Positions 8,652-19,919 of a DNA stretch of 64,000 nt are shown here, in pieces. Position 1 is the stretch's first letter. Every line of letters begins with the position of its first letter. Made by a program: the position numbers and the translations under genes. The stretch spans positions 1-64,000 of the forward strand of contig NZ_JAFCNB010000017.1 in NCBI RefSeq assembly GCF_017896165.1, read 5' to 3'. Below the pieces are notes generated by a model. The model ran no database searches, was not told where the DNA came from, and worked only from the letters and a program-made list of their open reading frames with translations. The stretch is from Microbispora oryzae. GTDB taxonomy: Bacteria; Actinomycetota; Actinomycetes; Streptosporangiales; Streptosporangiaceae.

Positions 8652-9119
8652 TCAGCGGTCGCCGGCGGCCTCGAACAGTCCGTCGGCGTCGCCATCCCGT
8701 CCACCCGCGCCGCCCGCGGCGCCCGTGTCAGCCGGGCCGCCCGCGGCGGCGGGCCCGCGGACGCTCTCCAGCGCGGCCGCCACCGTCGGATGCCGCTCGA
8801 AGACGTTGCGCAGGCCGGTGATCGTGAGCACCCGGCGAAGCACTCCGTGCACGCCGGCCAGCAGGAACGGGACGTCGGACGCCTGGCCGCGCTGCATGGC
8901 CGTGATCAGCTCGCTGAGGCCGCGGGAGTCGCAGAACTCCACCCGGGCCGCGTCGACGACGATGACGGCCAGGCCCGGCGTCTCCCAGACCCGGCGCAGC
9001 TCCTCGCCCAGCAGATGGACGGTGCCCGCGTCGATCTCCCCGGCGAGGCGGACGACCACGGCGTCCCGGTCGGACGCGGACTCCACGGTCAACCTCGCTC
9101 GCGGCCCGGACACGTACAT
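8652..9119 (-). CDS. STAS-domain anti-sigma factor antagonist (second copy, with acidic tail)
   Basis: This is a 155-residue STAS protein. The domain spans about residues 8-112 with the loop FCDSRGL carrying the phosphorylatable Ser65. A Gly/Ala/Asp-rich tail of about 40 residues follows, which is absent from the convergent paralogue and of unknown use. A GTG at 9125 is also possible, but the ATG at 9119 has GAGGAG at 5-base spacing and is preferred. The two STAS genes share the VHGxxxRxLTxTGLR motif in their last third, so they are clear paralogues, and they are arranged tail to tail. The role is inferred to be antagonism of an anti-sigma factor encoded elsewhere. Confidence 0.9.
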   Translation of the reverse strand: MYVSGPRARLTVESASDRDAVVVRLAGEIDAGTVHLLGEELRRVWETPGLAVIVVDAARVEFCDSRGLSELITAMQRGQASDVPFLLAGVHGVLRRVLTITGLRNVFERHPTVAAALESVRGPAAAGGPADTGAAGGAGGRDGDADGLFEAAGDR

Positions 9120-9252
9120 CTCCACTCCTCGCCTGCGGGTTCACGGCAGACGCGACGGCGTGCATCGACCATACCCAGGAGGAGGTTCTGTCATGTCCCC
9201 GTCGAGAGGAACGGTCGTCCTTAATCCGGACCGGTGTCGGGGAGACCGGATG

Positions 9253-9989
9253 TCAACGGGTGGCGCTTCTGAGGTAGTCGGCGTTCATCCGGGCGATGGC
9301 GTCCAGCGGGATGCCCTTGGGGCAGACCGCGGTGCACTCGCCGGTGTTGGTGCAGCCGCCGAAGCCCTCGGCGTCCATCTGCTCGACCATCGCCCTGGCC
9401 CGGGAGTCGCGCTCCGGCTGACCCTGGGGCAGCAGACCCAGGTGGGTGATCTTGGCGGCGGCGAACAGCGAGGCCGAGCCGTTCGGGCAGGCCGCGACGC
9501 ACGCCCCGCAGCCGATGCAGGTGGCCGCGTCGAAGGCCGCGTCCGCGTCCTCCTTGGGCACGGGCACGGCGTGGGCGTCCGGAGCCGATCCGGCCGGCAC
9601 GGAGACGAAGCCGCCGGCCTGGATGATCCGGTCGAACGCCGACCTGTCCACGACCAGGTCCTTCACCACCGGGAACGGCGCGGCCCGCCACGGCTCGATC
9701 GTGACCGTGGCGCCGTCCTCGAAGTGGCGCATGTGGAGCTGGCAGGTCGTGGTGGCGCGCTGCTCGCCGTGCGCGACGCCGTTGATGACCATGCCGCACA
9801 TGCCGCAGATGCCCTCGCGGCAGTCGTGGTCGAAGGCGACCGGGTCGTCGCCCTCCAGGATGAGCCGCTCGTTGAGGACGTCGAGCATCTCCAGGAACGA
9901 CATGTCCGGCGAGACGTCCTCGACCCGGTAGGTCACCATCCGCCCCTTGTCCGAGGGGCCGTTCTGCCGCCAGACCTTCAGGGTCAGGT

Positions 9990-9993
<4 letters not shown>
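9253..9993 (-). CDS. sdhB: Succinate dehydrogenase/fumarate reductase iron-sulfur subunit (SDH locus 1)
   Basis: This 246-residue subunit carries electrons from the flavoprotein to the membrane anchor. The [2Fe-2S] ligands are Cys58, Cys63, Cys66 and Cys84 (CREGICGMC … C). The C-terminal ferredoxin-like half has [12 protein letters not shown] and [12 protein letters not shown] for the [4Fe-4S] and [3Fe-4S] clusters. It starts with GTG overlapping the sdhA stop by four bases (GTGA), the third gene of a tightly coupled sdhC-sdhA-sdhB operon. The gene order and flavoprotein type resemble Mycobacterium Sdh1 (Rv0247c-Rv0249c) and a Streptomyces homologue, rather than the second locus in this window. 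Confidence 0.95.
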
Positions 9994-11911
<1,918 letters not shown>

Positions 11912-11915
<4 letters not shown>

Positions 11916-12715
11916 TTGACCACTCCGATCATGATGGCGACGGGCGCGGCGACGAACCCGAGCACGAGCACCGCCGAGACCACGGCGGCGCCCGCCTTGA
12001 GCGCCCGGCGGCGGCGCGCCAGGCCGAGGGTCTGGAAGGCGCTCCACAGGCCGTGCCGCAGGTGAAGACCCACCATCACCAGTGCGACCAGGTAGAACAG
12101 GGTGATCCACCAGCGTGACGGCTGGAACCCGGCCACCATCCGGGCGTACGGCGTCGCGTCGCCGCCCTCGGGGTTCACCACCCCGAAGGTCATGTCGAGC
12201 AGGTGCCAGATCACGAACAGCACGATGATCACACCGCCGTACCGCATGGTGCGGGTGGCGTAGCCGGACGCCTGCGACCTGCGCCGGGCGGCGTACTTGA
12301 CCGGCCGCGCCCTGACCGCGCGCCGCGCCAGGGAGATCGCCGACCACATGTGCAGCGCGACCGACACGACGAGCACGATCTCCGTGATCGTCAGCAGCGT
12401 CCGGCCCGGCACGGCGGGGGCGCCGACGGTGCGCAGCCACTCCGCGTAGTCGTTGAACTCCTCGGCCCCCAGGAAGATCTTCAGGTTGCCCAGCATGTGG
12501 CCGACGAGGAAGAGCACGAGAACGGCGCCGGTGACGGCCATGACGGCCTTCTTGCCGTTCGACGAGGCGAACAGGCCGCGCCGCGGGCGGCGTCCCGGCG
12601 TGGCGGCGGGACCGGGTGCGGGCCGCGCGGACCGGGTGGGCGCGGGCACCGGCGTGGTGGCCTGCCCACGACCGGCGGAGCCCTGGTCAACGGGGTGGTC
12701 AACAGTGGCTGTCAC
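11912..12715 (-). CDS. sdhC: Succinate dehydrogenase cytochrome b subunit (membrane anchor, SDH locus 1)
   Basis: This 267-residue membrane protein has about five helices and several His residues in or near helices ([30 protein letters not shown]) that are suited to ligate haem b. A Pro/Arg-rich N-terminal extension of about 45 residues precedes the fold. The single long anchor replaces the SdhC+SdhD pair, as in the b558 family. It starts with GTG, eight bases downstream of a TAGCGT -10 box, so the message is probably leaderless. It is first in the sdhCAB operon and divergent from a LysR regulator. Confidence 0.92.
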
Positions 12716-12723
12716 GTCTGCTC

Positions 12724-12753
12724 ACGCTAGGTTCGTCCGATTCAGGCGTCCAA
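12724..12753 (-). promoter_or_regulatory. Promoter of sdhCAB locus 1 (leaderless)
   Basis: Read on the minus strand: -35 TTGGAC (12753-12748), an 18-base spacer, -10 TAGCGT (12729-12724), then 8 bases to the GTG of sdhC. The transcription start should fall at or next to the start codon. Confidence 0.6.
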
Positions 12754-12800
12754 GTCATGGCGGATCTGGTTTCGATAGCCCCCGGCTATGCGCTCTGCCC

Positions 12801-12828
12801 GGCACGGCCGGCGCTCTCCGGCCGTGCC
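12801..12828. repeat. Perfect 11-bp inverted repeat in the sdhC-lysR divergent region
   Basis: GGCACGGCCGG (12801-12811) and its exact complement (12818-12828) flank a 6-base loop. The element lies between two divergent genes, where a terminator has no obvious job. It may be an operator or may insulate the two transcription units. It is not a T-N11-A LysR half-site pair. Confidence 0.45.
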
Positions 12829-12904
12829 GCCCGGATGCGAGGAAACTCACAACACCCGGCCCCACGGGAACCGACCTTCGGCCCTGGCCGTACGGTTGGG
12901 AGAC

Positions 12905-13846
12905 GTGCAGCTCCAGCAACTCGCGTACTTCGTGGCGGTGGCCGAGACCCGGCACTTCACGCAGGCCGCGGAGGCGGTGCGGGTCGCCCAGCCGTCGCTC
13001 AGCAAGCAGATCAGGGCGCTGGAGACGGAGCTCGGCGCGCCGCTGTTCAGCCGTGCCCGGGGCAACGTCACGCTGACCGCCGCGGGTGAGGCGCTGCTCC
13101 CGCTCGCCCGCCGGATCCTCGCCGACGCGGAGACCGCCCGCCGGGAGGTGGCGGAGCTGGCCGGGCTGCGACGCGGAAGAGTCCGCCTGGGCGCCACGCC
13201 GTCGCTGTGCGCGGGCCTGCTCGCCGACGTGCTGGCCCGCTACCACGGCGACTATCCCGGGGTGGAGCTGCGCGTCGAGGAGGGCGGCTCCCGCGACCTG
13301 GTCCGCGACCTCGCCCGCGGCCAGCTCGACCTGGCGCTCATCATCCTGCCGCTGCAGAGCAGCGATCCCGCCCTGGTGACCGAGGAGATCCTGCGGGAGA
13401 ACCTGGTCGTCGCCTCGGTCTCCGACCGGGCACGCCGCTCCCACATGCGGATCGACGAGCTGCGCGGCCGCCCCATGGTGATGTTCCGCCGGGGCTACGA
13501 CGTGCGCGAGGCGACGCTCGCCGCGTGCCGCCAGGCGGGGTTCGAGCCGCGCTTCGCGGTGGAGGGCGGCGAGATGGACGCCGTGCTGCGGTTCGTCGAG
13601 GCGGGGCTGGGGATCGCCGTGGTCCCGTCGATGGTGCTCGACAACAGGCCCCGGCTCATCGGGACGCCGCTGGTTCCCGGGCTCCGGCGGACCGTGGCGC
13701 TCGCCCATCGCAAGGACGTGGAGCCGACCAGGGCCGCCCAGGCGTTCCGGGCCACGCTGCTGACGTTCCTCACGGACGCCGCGCGCGACGGCACGCTCCC
13801 CGCAGGCATCGAGGCGCTCGCGACCTCCCGGATTCCGTCGGCGTAG
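12905..13846 (+). CDS. LysR-family transcriptional regulator
   Basis: This is a 313-residue regulator. The winged helix-turn-helix spans residues 1-60 (QLAYFVAVAETRHFTQAAEA … QPSLSKQIRALE) and is followed by a periplasmic-binding-fold effector domain. The GTG at 12905 is preceded by GGGAGA and begins precisely at the HTH. It is divergent from sdhCAB locus 1 with a 189-base gap, the standard arrangement for a LysR protein controlling the neighbouring operon. That it senses a C4-dicarboxylate or redox signal is inference. A TACGGT -10-like box lies at 12891-12896. Confidence 0.93.
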   Translation: MQLQQLAYFVAVAETRHFTQAAEAVRVAQPSLSKQIRALETELGAPLFSRARGNVTLTAAGEALLPLARRILADAETARREVAELAGLRRGRVRLGATPSLCAGLLADVLARYHGDYPGVELRVEEGGSRDLVRDLARGQLDLALIILPLQSSDPALVTEEILRENLVVASVSDRARRSHMRIDELRGRPMVMFRRGYDVREATLAACRQAGFEPRFAVEGGEMDAVLRFVEAGLGIAVVPSMVLDNRPRLIGTPLVPGLRRTVALAHRKDVEPTRAAQAFRATLLTFLTDAARDGTLPAGIEALATSRIPSA

Positions 13847-13902
13847 CCCCTGGCGACGGTAAGTTTGTCCCGACCGTGACCCCCTTCCCCCGAGAGGCGT
13901 TC

Positions 13903-15093
13903 GTGACCCTCGCCTCACCCGGCCTGCCGGACCAGCTCGTGCTCCTGTTGATCGAGGACGACGCGGGAGACGCCTTCCTCGTCGAGGAACTGCTCGCAGG
14001 CGCCGAGAGGCCACCCAAGATCACTTGGGCCCGATCGCTCTCCGAGGCCCGCGAACGGCTGACGCCCGACGTCCGCTGCGTCCTGGTCGATCTGTCCCTC
14101 CCCGACGCCATGGGGCTGGAGGCGCTGGAACAGGTGCTGTCGATGGCGCCGGACACCGCCGTGCTCGTGCTCACCGGCCTGGACGACGCCCACGTCGGGA
14201 TCGACGCCGTGGCGGCGGGCGCCCAGGACTTCCTGGTCAAGCAGGACGTGGACGCCCGGCTGCTGATCCGCGCGATCCGTTACGCGATCGAGCGCAAACG
14301 GGCCGACCTGGCCATGCGGGAGCTGCTCCAGGCGCGGATCCTGAGCAAGGAGAACTCCCGGCTCGAACGCGGTCTGCTCCCCGTCCCGCTGCTCGACGCC
14401 GCCGCGCTCGGCCACCAGGCCCGCTATCTGCCCGGCCGGACGGGCGGTCTGCTGGCGGGCGACTTCTGGGACACCGTCCAGACCCCCGACGGCGCGGTCC
14501 ACGTCGTCATCGGCGACGTCTGCGGCCACGGGCCGGACGAGGCCGCCCTCGGCGCCGCCCTGCGCATCGCCTGGCGCACCCTGGTGCTGTCGGGGCGGAC
14601 CGGCAACGCCATGCTCCGCACCCTCGACACGGTGCTCAGGCACGAGCGCAAGTCGCCCGAGATCTTCACCACGCTCTGCATCGCGACCATCGCGCCCGAC
14701 CTCGCCGGCGCCCGGATGCACGTGGTGGGTCATCCCCCGCCGCTTCTGCTCCGGGACGGCGGCATCGACGTGGTCACCGACATGCCGTCCGGGCCCCCGC
14801 TCGGCATCTTCCCCGACGTCGAGTGGACGCCCCTCGACCTCGATCTGGGCGAGAGCTGGTCGCTGCTGCTCTACACCGACGGGCTGATCGAGGCGACCGT
14901 CGGCGACAGCCGCGACCTGCTCGGCACCGACGGGCTGCTCCAGCTCATCCGCGACCACGCCCGCATCGACCTCGACCGGATCATCTCCAGCCTGGGAGAC
15001 GCCGTCCACGACGACGTGGCGGCGGTCCTCGTCTCCCGCGGCCCGGCCGGGCCGGACCCGGATCGCCCGGAGACCCGGCGGGACGCGGGATGA
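13903..15093 (+). CDS. Response regulator fused to a SpoIIE/RsbU-type PP2C phosphatase
   Basis: This 396-residue protein has a receiver domain with the acidic pocket LLIEDD, phospho-acceptor Asp63 (VLVDLSLPD), Thr near 91 and Lys113 (FLVKQD). A short coiled linker follows, then a PP2C-SpoIIE phosphatase domain from about residue 160 with GGLLAGDFWD, VIGDVCGHGPDEA and LLLYTDGLIEA metal-binding motifs. Phosphorylation by the adjacent kinase should switch on the phosphatase, whose usual substrates are phosphorylated STAS proteins such as those at 8274 and 8652. The GTG at 13903 has GAGAGG upstream; a GTG at 13876 is an alternative. It overlaps the kinase gene by 4 bases. Confidence 0.92.
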   Translation: MTLASPGLPDQLVLLLIEDDAGDAFLVEELLAGAERPPKITWARSLSEARERLTPDVRCVLVDLSLPDAMGLEALEQVLSMAPDTAVLVLTGLDDAHVGIDAVAAGAQDFLVKQDVDARLLIRAIRYAIERKRADLAMRELLQARILSKENSRLERGLLPVPLLDAAALGHQARYLPGRTGGLLAGDFWDTVQTPDGAVHVVIGDVCGHGPDEAALGAALRIAWRTLVLSGRTGNAMLRTLDTVLRHERKSPEIFTTLCIATIAPDLAGARMHVVGHPPPLLLRDGGIDVVTDMPSGPPLGIFPDVEWTPLDLDLGESWSLLLYTDGLIEATVGDSRDLLGTDGLLQLIRDHARIDLDRIISSLGDAVHDDVAAVLVSRGPAGPDPDRPETRRDAG

Positions 15094-16664
15094 CAGGGCT
15101 CGAACCGCTTCCCCCGCTGGCGGCGGACGCGGGGCGCGGGCGCCTGACCGTCGGCCGCTGGTTCCTGCTCGCCGGGACGGCCGTCGCGCTCGTCTTCACC
15201 GTCGCCGTGGCCGCGATCCTGATCGCGCTGGCCCGCACCAGCGACGCGCGGGACACCCTGGTGGACGTCATCGGCCCGGCCGCGCTCAACACCCTGCAGA
15301 TCACCACCGCTCTGCAGGCGCAGGGCAGCGCCATCCGGGCGTACGGGCTCACCGGCGACGCGCAGTATCTCGGGGCGTACCGGGAGGGGATGGCCGACGA
15401 GGCGGCCGCGTTCCGCACCGTCCGGGCGCTGCTCCCCCGGCTGCCGCGAGCCGACCGGGTCCGGGCGAGCCTCGACCGCCTGTCGGCCGCCACCGCCGCC
15501 TGGCGTGACGGCTACACCGAGCGGGTGGCCTCGGCCGTGCCCACGGCGGGCAAGGCCACGATAACTCCGGAGCTCGCGGCGGCCAACGTGTCGCTCTTCA
15601 CGCCCGTACGGGCCGAACTGGCCACCCAGCAGGCCCTGCTCGACGAGCTGCATGCCTACGGGAAGGCCCAGCTCCATGCCGGTTGGGACACCCTCTACCG
15701 GGCGGTCCTGCTGCTCATCGGCGCGCTGGTGATCGCGGTGGCGGGCTGCGCGATGATCGTCCGCCGGGCGATCGTCGGCCCGGTGGCCCGGCTCGCCGGG
15801 CAGGTGCGTTCGGTCGCCTCCGGCGACTTCGGCCACGAGATCGGCGTCGAGCGCCCGGCCGAGCTCTGGGAGCTGTCCGGCCACATCGACGGGATGCGCC
15901 GCCGGATCATGGCCGAGTGGGAGTCCGCCTCGCAGGCCCGCCAGCGGCTGGCCGAGCAGGCCGAGGAGCTCAGCCGGTCGAACGCCGAGCTGGAGCAGTT
16001 CGCCTACGTGGCCAGCCACGACCTGCAGGAGCCGCTGCGCAAGGTGGCGAGCTTCACCCAGATGCTTGAGCAGCGTTACGGCGACCGCCTCGACGACCGG
16101 GCCAAGCAGTACATCGCGTACGCCGTGGACGGCGCCCGGCGCATGCAGGCCCTCATCAACGATCTCCTCGACCTGTCGCGGGTCGGCCGGGTCGGCGGCG
16201 ACCGCGTCCCGATGGACTCCGGTGAGGCGCTGACCGGGGCCCTGCGCGTCCTGGACACGCTTGTGGCGGAGACCGGCGCGGAGATCACCCACGACCCGCT
16301 GCCCAGGGTCGTGGGCAACGCCGGACTGCTGACGCAGGTGTTCCAGAACCTGATCGGCAACGCCCTGAAGTTCCGTTCGGAGGAACCGCCGCGCGTCCAC
16401 ATCGGCGCACGGCGCGACGGCGACATGTGGGAGTTCAGCTGCGCCGACAACGGGATCGGGGTGGATCCGAGATATGCCGAACGGATCTTTCTGATCTTCC
16501 AGCGGCTGCATCCGCGCGACGTCTATCCGGGGACCGGCATCGGCCTGTCGCTCTGCCGGAAGATCATCGATTACCATGGCGGCCGGATCTGGCTCGATGC
16601 GGACGCACGGCCAGGCTCGACGTTCCGCTGGACGCTGCCCCCCGCGGGAGATTCCGATGCATGA
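15090..16664 (+). CDS. Membrane sensor histidine kinase (CHASE3-HAMP-HisKA-HATPase)
   Basis: This is a 524-residue kinase. Two membrane helices (about 22-48 and 206-230) bracket an extracellular helical sensor of the CHASE3 type (residues about 50-200). A HAMP linker follows, then HisKA with the phospho-site His310 in VASHDLQEPLRKV, then an ATPase with N box (FQNLIGNALKF), G1 (DNGIGVDP) and G2 (GTGIGLSLC). The SHDLQEPL kinase type is the one found in bacteriophytochromes and their partners. The ATG overlaps the upstream stop (ATGA), and the next regulator overlaps this gene's end by 8 bases, so the three genes are one translational unit. The signal sensed is unknown. Confidence 0.93.
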   Translation: MTGLEPLPPLAADAGRGRLTVGRWFLLAGTAVALVFTVAVAAILIALARTSDARDTLVDVIGPAALNTLQITTALQAQGSAIRAYGLTGDAQYLGAYREGMADEAAAFRTVRALLPRLPRADRVRASLDRLSAATAAWRDGYTERVASAVPTAGKATITPELAAANVSLFTPVRAELATQQALLDELHAYGKAQLHAGWDTLYRAVLLLIGALVIAVAGCAMIVRRAIVGPVARLAGQVRSVASGDFGHEIGVERPAELWELSGHIDGMRRRIMAEWESASQARQRLAEQAEELSRSNAELEQFAYVASHDLQEPLRKVASFTQMLEQRYGDRLDDRAKQYIAYAVDGARRMQALINDLLDLSRVGRVGGDRVPMDSGEALTGALRVLDTLVAETGAEITHDPLPRVVGNAGLLTQVFQNLIGNALKFRSEEPPRVHIGARRDGDMWEFSCADNGIGVDPRYAERIFLIFQRLHPRDVYPGTGIGLSLCRKIIDYHGGRIWLDADARPGSTFRWTLPPAGDSDA

Positions 16665-17091
16665 GTTCGGTCCGATCGACGTCCTTCTGGTGGAGGACGA
16701 CCCCGCCGACGTGCTTCTCACGCAGGAGGCGTTCTCCCAGAACACCGCCAACATCCTGCGGGTCGTGAACGACGGCGAGGACGCGCTGGCCTACCTGCGC
16801 GCGCAGGGCAGGCACGAGGGGGTGGCCCGGCCCGATCTCGTGCTGCTCGACCTCAACCTGCCGCGGATGAACGGCTTCGAGGTGCTCGACGAGATCAAGC
16901 AGGACCCGGCGCTGCGGGTCATCCCGGTAGTGATCCTCACCACATCGGAGGCGGAGCAGGATATCCTGCAGGGATACAACCTGCACGCGAACGCGTACAT
17001 CACCAAGCCCGTGGATTTCGACCGGTTCACTCATGTGGTGCGGCAGATCGATGAGTTCTTCGTCGGCGTGGTGAAACTGCCGGGGAAGTGA
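16657..17091 (+). CDS. CheY-like single-domain response regulator (Rcp1-like)
   Basis: This 144-residue receiver has LLVEDDPADVLL at the acidic pocket, Asp65 in LVLLDLNLPRMNG, LTTSEAEQD, and Lys in YITKPVDFDRF. It has no output domain. The family resembles cyanobacterial Rcp1, partner of SHDLQEPL-type kinases, which fits the kinase just upstream. The ATG lies inside the last codons of the kinase gene with GGGAG before it. With two receivers served by one kinase, this protein may act as a phosphate sink or as a competing output that tunes the PP2C-fused regulator. Confidence 0.92.
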   Translation: MHEFGPIDVLLVEDDPADVLLTQEAFSQNTANILRVVNDGEDALAYLRAQGRHEGVARPDLVLLDLNLPRMNGFEVLDEIKQDPALRVIPVVILTTSEAEQDILQGYNLHANAYITKPVDFDRFTHVVRQIDEFFVGVVKLPGK

Positions 17092-17111
17092 CGGGAATCA
17101 CAGTGGGTGGG

Positions 17112-17127
17112 CGTGACCCTCCTCACA
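17112..17127. promoter_or_regulatory. Candidate Crp/cAMP-receptor site upstream of SDH locus 2
   Basis: CGTGA-N6-TCACA matches the Crp consensus TGTGA-N6-TCACA at nine of ten conserved positions and lies 110 bases before the start of the SDH locus 2 operon. Mycobacterial Crp proteins use the same consensus. The role is inferred from sequence match and position only. Confidence 0.45.
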
Positions 17128-17236
17128 GTTCGTGATGTGCTCGTCGTAATCTTTCCCCCACCAAATACGCGCGGCCAGAGGCGTTCGGCGCGAGCGTCCC
17201 GGCGTGCGCGGCGTCAGCGACGGTGGAAGGTCTCCG

Positions 17237-18022
17237 ATGACCCAGACAACGGCCGAGAGCCCGGCCAGGAAACAACGCGCACAGTTGAGGGTGCGGACGC
17301 TCCGCACCGACCGATGGTGGCTCGCTCCGGCGCTGACATTCGCCGGACTCTTGGCATTCCTGATTTATGGATTTTGGGCGATCTTCGACAAGAGCTACTT
17401 CGCCGATCCGTACATCGCGCCGTTCGCGTCGCCCTGCCTGGCGACATCCTGCCCCGAGGGGGCGCGGTTCCTCGGGCTCGCGCCGTTCGGCGCCTGGTAC
17501 GCGCTGCCGCCCGGCCTGCTGATCCTCGGCCTGCCCGGCGGGTTCCGGCTCACGTGCTACTACTACCGCAAGGCCTACTACCGGTCGTTCTGGCTGTCGC
17601 CGCCCGCGTGCTCCGTGGCCGAGCCGCACGGGAAGTACACCGGTGAGACGCGTCTGCCGCTCATCCTGCAGAACATCCACCGCTACTTCTTCTATCTGGC
17701 CATCGTCATCGGCCTGATCCTTTCGTACGACGCGGTGCTCGCGGTGGTGCACAACCCCGCGGGGCTGGGCAGCTGGATCCTCGTCGCGAACGCGGTCCTG
17801 ATCCTCTGCTACACGTTCGGCTGCCACTCGTGCCGCCACATCACCGCCGGGCGCCTGAACCACTTCTCCAGGCATCCGCTGCGCTACAAGGCCTGGACGC
17901 TGGTCTCGAAGCTCAACGCCAGGCACCAGCAGTTCGCCTGGGCCTCGCTGTTCTCGGTCATGATCGCCGACCTTTACGTCCGGCTCGTCGCCAAGGGCGT
18001 CATCAACTTCCCGTTCGCTTAA
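17237..18022 (+). CDS. Succinate dehydrogenase membrane-anchor-like protein (SDH locus 2)
   Basis: This 261-residue membrane protein has about five helices (near 42-64, 90-112, 145-170, 180-200 and 230-250). His residues lie in or near the helices (QNIHRYFF, GCHSCRHITAGRL). It is first in an operon with an SDH flavoprotein and iron-sulfur subunit, so it is the quinone-side anchor. It differs from the locus 1 cytochrome b and is the actinobacterial anchor type found beside such SdhA/SdhB pairs. The ATG at 17237 is preceded by GGAAGG. The conserved cluster of Cys/His (CLATSCPEGA, TFGCHSCRH) could bind haem or a metal. The sdhC name is by position only. Confidence 0.75.
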   Translation: MTQTTAESPARKQRAQLRVRTLRTDRWWLAPALTFAGLLAFLIYGFWAIFDKSYFADPYIAPFASPCLATSCPEGARFLGLAPFGAWYALPPGLLILGLPGGFRLTCYYYRKAYYRSFWLSPPACSVAEPHGKYTGETRLPLILQNIHRYFFYLAIVIGLILSYDAVLAVVHNPAGLGSWILVANAVLILCYTFGCHSCRHITAGRLNHFSRHPLRYKAWTLVSKLNARHQQFAWASLFSVMIADLYVRLVAKGVINFPFA

Positions 18023-18032
18023 GGATCTTCAA

Positions 18033-19919
18033 GTGGAGCGTCACGAATACGACGTCGTCGTCATCGGGGCCGGCGGAGCCGGTCTCCGCGCGGCGATCGA
18101 GGCGCGGCAGCAGGGCAAGCGGACGGCCATCGTCTGCAAGTCCCTCTTCGGCAAGGCCCACACGGTCATGGCCGAGGGCGGCGCCGCGGCCGCGATGGGC
18201 AACGTCAACCCCGACGACAACTGGATGGTGCACTTCCGTGACACCATGCGCGGGGGCAAGTTCCTCAACAACTGGCGGATGGCCGAGTTGCACGCCAAGG
18301 AGGCCCCGGACCGCGTCTGGGAGCTGGAGGCGTGGGGTGCGCTGTTCGACCGCACCAAGGACGGCAAGATCAGCCAGCGCAACTTCGGCGGGCACGAGTA
18401 TCCCCGTCTCGCCCACGTCGGCGACCGGACCGGCCTGGAGCTGATCCGCACGCTGCAGCAGCGGGTGGTCGCGCTGCAGCAGGAGGACGAGAAGCTGCAC
18501 GGCGACCCCGAGGCGTACATCAAGGTCTTCGCCGAGTGCACGGTCACCCGGCTGCTCAAGGACGGCGACGCGATCTCCGGGGCGTTCGCCTACTGGCGCG
18601 AGACGGGCGAGTTCATCGTCTTCGACGCGCCGGCCGTGGTGCTTGCGACCGGCGGCATCGGCAAGTCGTTCGTCGTCACCTCGAACTCCTGGGAGTACAC
18701 GGGCGACGGCCACGCGCTTGCCCTGCTCGCGGGCGCCAAGCTGATCAACATGGAGTTCATCCAGTTCCACCCGACGGGCATGGTCTGGCCCCCGTCGGTG
18801 CGGGGCATCCTGGTGACCGAGTCGGTCCGCGGCGACGGCGGCGTGCTGCGCAACAGCGAGGGCCGCCGGTTCATGTTCGACTACATCCCGGACGTGTTCA
18901 AGGACAAGTACGCCACGACGGAGGAGGAGGGCGACCGCTGGTACAACGACCAGGCCAACAACCGCCGCCCGCCGGAGCTGCTGCCGCGTGACGAGGTCGC
19001 CCGGGCCATCAACGCCGAGGTGAAGGCGGGACGCGGGTCACCGCAGGGCGGCGTGTTCCTCGACGTGTCCTCCCGGCTGCCCGCCGCGGAGATCATCAGG
19101 CGGCTCCCGTCGATGCACCACCAGTTCAAGGAGCTGGCCGACGTCGACATCACCAAGGAGCCGATGCAGGTCGGGCCGACCTGCCACTACATCATGGGCG
19201 GCGTCGAGGTCGACGCCGACACCGGCTCGTCGTCGGTGCCCGGCCTGTTCGCGGCCGGTGAGGTCTCCGGCGGCATGCACGGCTCCAACCGCCTGGGCGG
19301 CAACTCGCTGTCCGACCTGCTGGTCTTCGGCCGGCGGGCGGGCGCGGGCGCGGCGGCGTACGTGGACGGCCTGGCGAAGCGCCCCGCGGTGACCGGCCTG
19401 GAGGAGGCCAGGGCCGAGGCCCTCGCGCCCCTGGAGCGGACCGGCGGCGAGAACCCGTACGAGGTCCACCACGAGCTGCAGCGCACGATGAACGACCTGG
19501 TCGGCATCATCCGCAAGGCGGAGGAGGTCTCCGAGGCGCTCCAGGTCATCGAGAAGCTCAAGGAGCGGGCCAAGAACACCGCGTCGGCCGGCAGCCGGAT
19601 CTACAACCCGGGCTGGCACCTCGCCATCGACCTGCGCAACATGCTGCTGGTGAGCGAGTGCGTGGCGCGGGCCGCGCTGCTGCGCGAGGAGAGCCGCGGC
19701 GGCCACACCCGCGACGACCACCCGGGCATGTCCCCCGAGTGGCGGCGCAGGCTCCTGGTCTGCGCGGCCCAGGCGGACGGCTCCGCCGTCACCGTGGAGG
19801 AGCAGGTCCAGCCCGGCATGCGGGCCGACCTGATCAGCCTGTTCGAGCGGTCGGAGCTGGAGAAGTACCTCACCGAGGACGAGCTGGCGGACTACGACGC
19901 CGCGGTCAAGGAGTCGTGA
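18033..19919 (+). CDS. sdhA: Succinate dehydrogenase/fumarate reductase flavoprotein subunit (SDH locus 2)
   Basis: This 628-residue FAD subunit starts from GTG with AAGGATC upstream. It shows the Rossmann motif VVVIGAGGAGLRAAIEA, the FAD-binding segment KAHTVMAEGGAAAAMGN, the active-site region EFIQFHPTGMVWPPSVRG, the YIMGGVEVDADT element and GSNRLGGNSLSDLLVFGRRAG. It is clearly a different subfamily from the flavoprotein at 9990-11915: it is shorter at the N-terminus and has different active-site flanks. It lies 10 bases after the anchor gene and shares one base with the next start (TGATG), so it is in the same operon. Confidence 0.95.
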   Translation: MERHEYDVVVIGAGGAGLRAAIEARQQGKRTAIVCKSLFGKAHTVMAEGGAAAAMGNVNPDDNWMVHFRDTMRGGKFLNNWRMAELHAKEAPDRVWELEAWGALFDRTKDGKISQRNFGGHEYPRLAHVGDRTGLELIRTLQQRVVALQQEDEKLHGDPEAYIKVFAECTVTRLLKDGDAISGAFAYWRETGEFIVFDAPAVVLATGGIGKSFVVTSNSWEYTGDGHALALLAGAKLINMEFIQFHPTGMVWPPSVRGILVTESVRGDGGVLRNSEGRRFMFDYIPDVFKDKYATTEEEGDRWYNDQANNRRPPELLPRDEVARAINAEVKAGRGSPQGGVFLDVSSRLPAAEIIRRLPSMHHQFKELADVDITKEPMQVGPTCHYIMGGVEVDADTGSSSVPGLFAAGEVSGGMHGSNRLGGNSLSDLLVFGRRAGAGAAAYVDGLAKRPAVTGLEEARAEALAPLERTGGENPYEVHHELQRTMNDLVGIIRKAEEVSEALQVIEKLKERAKNTASAGSRIYNPGWHLAIDLRNMLLVSECVARAALLREESRGGHTRDDHPGMSPEWRRRLLVCAAQADGSAVTVEEQVQPGMRADLISLFERSELEKYLTEDELADYDAAVKES

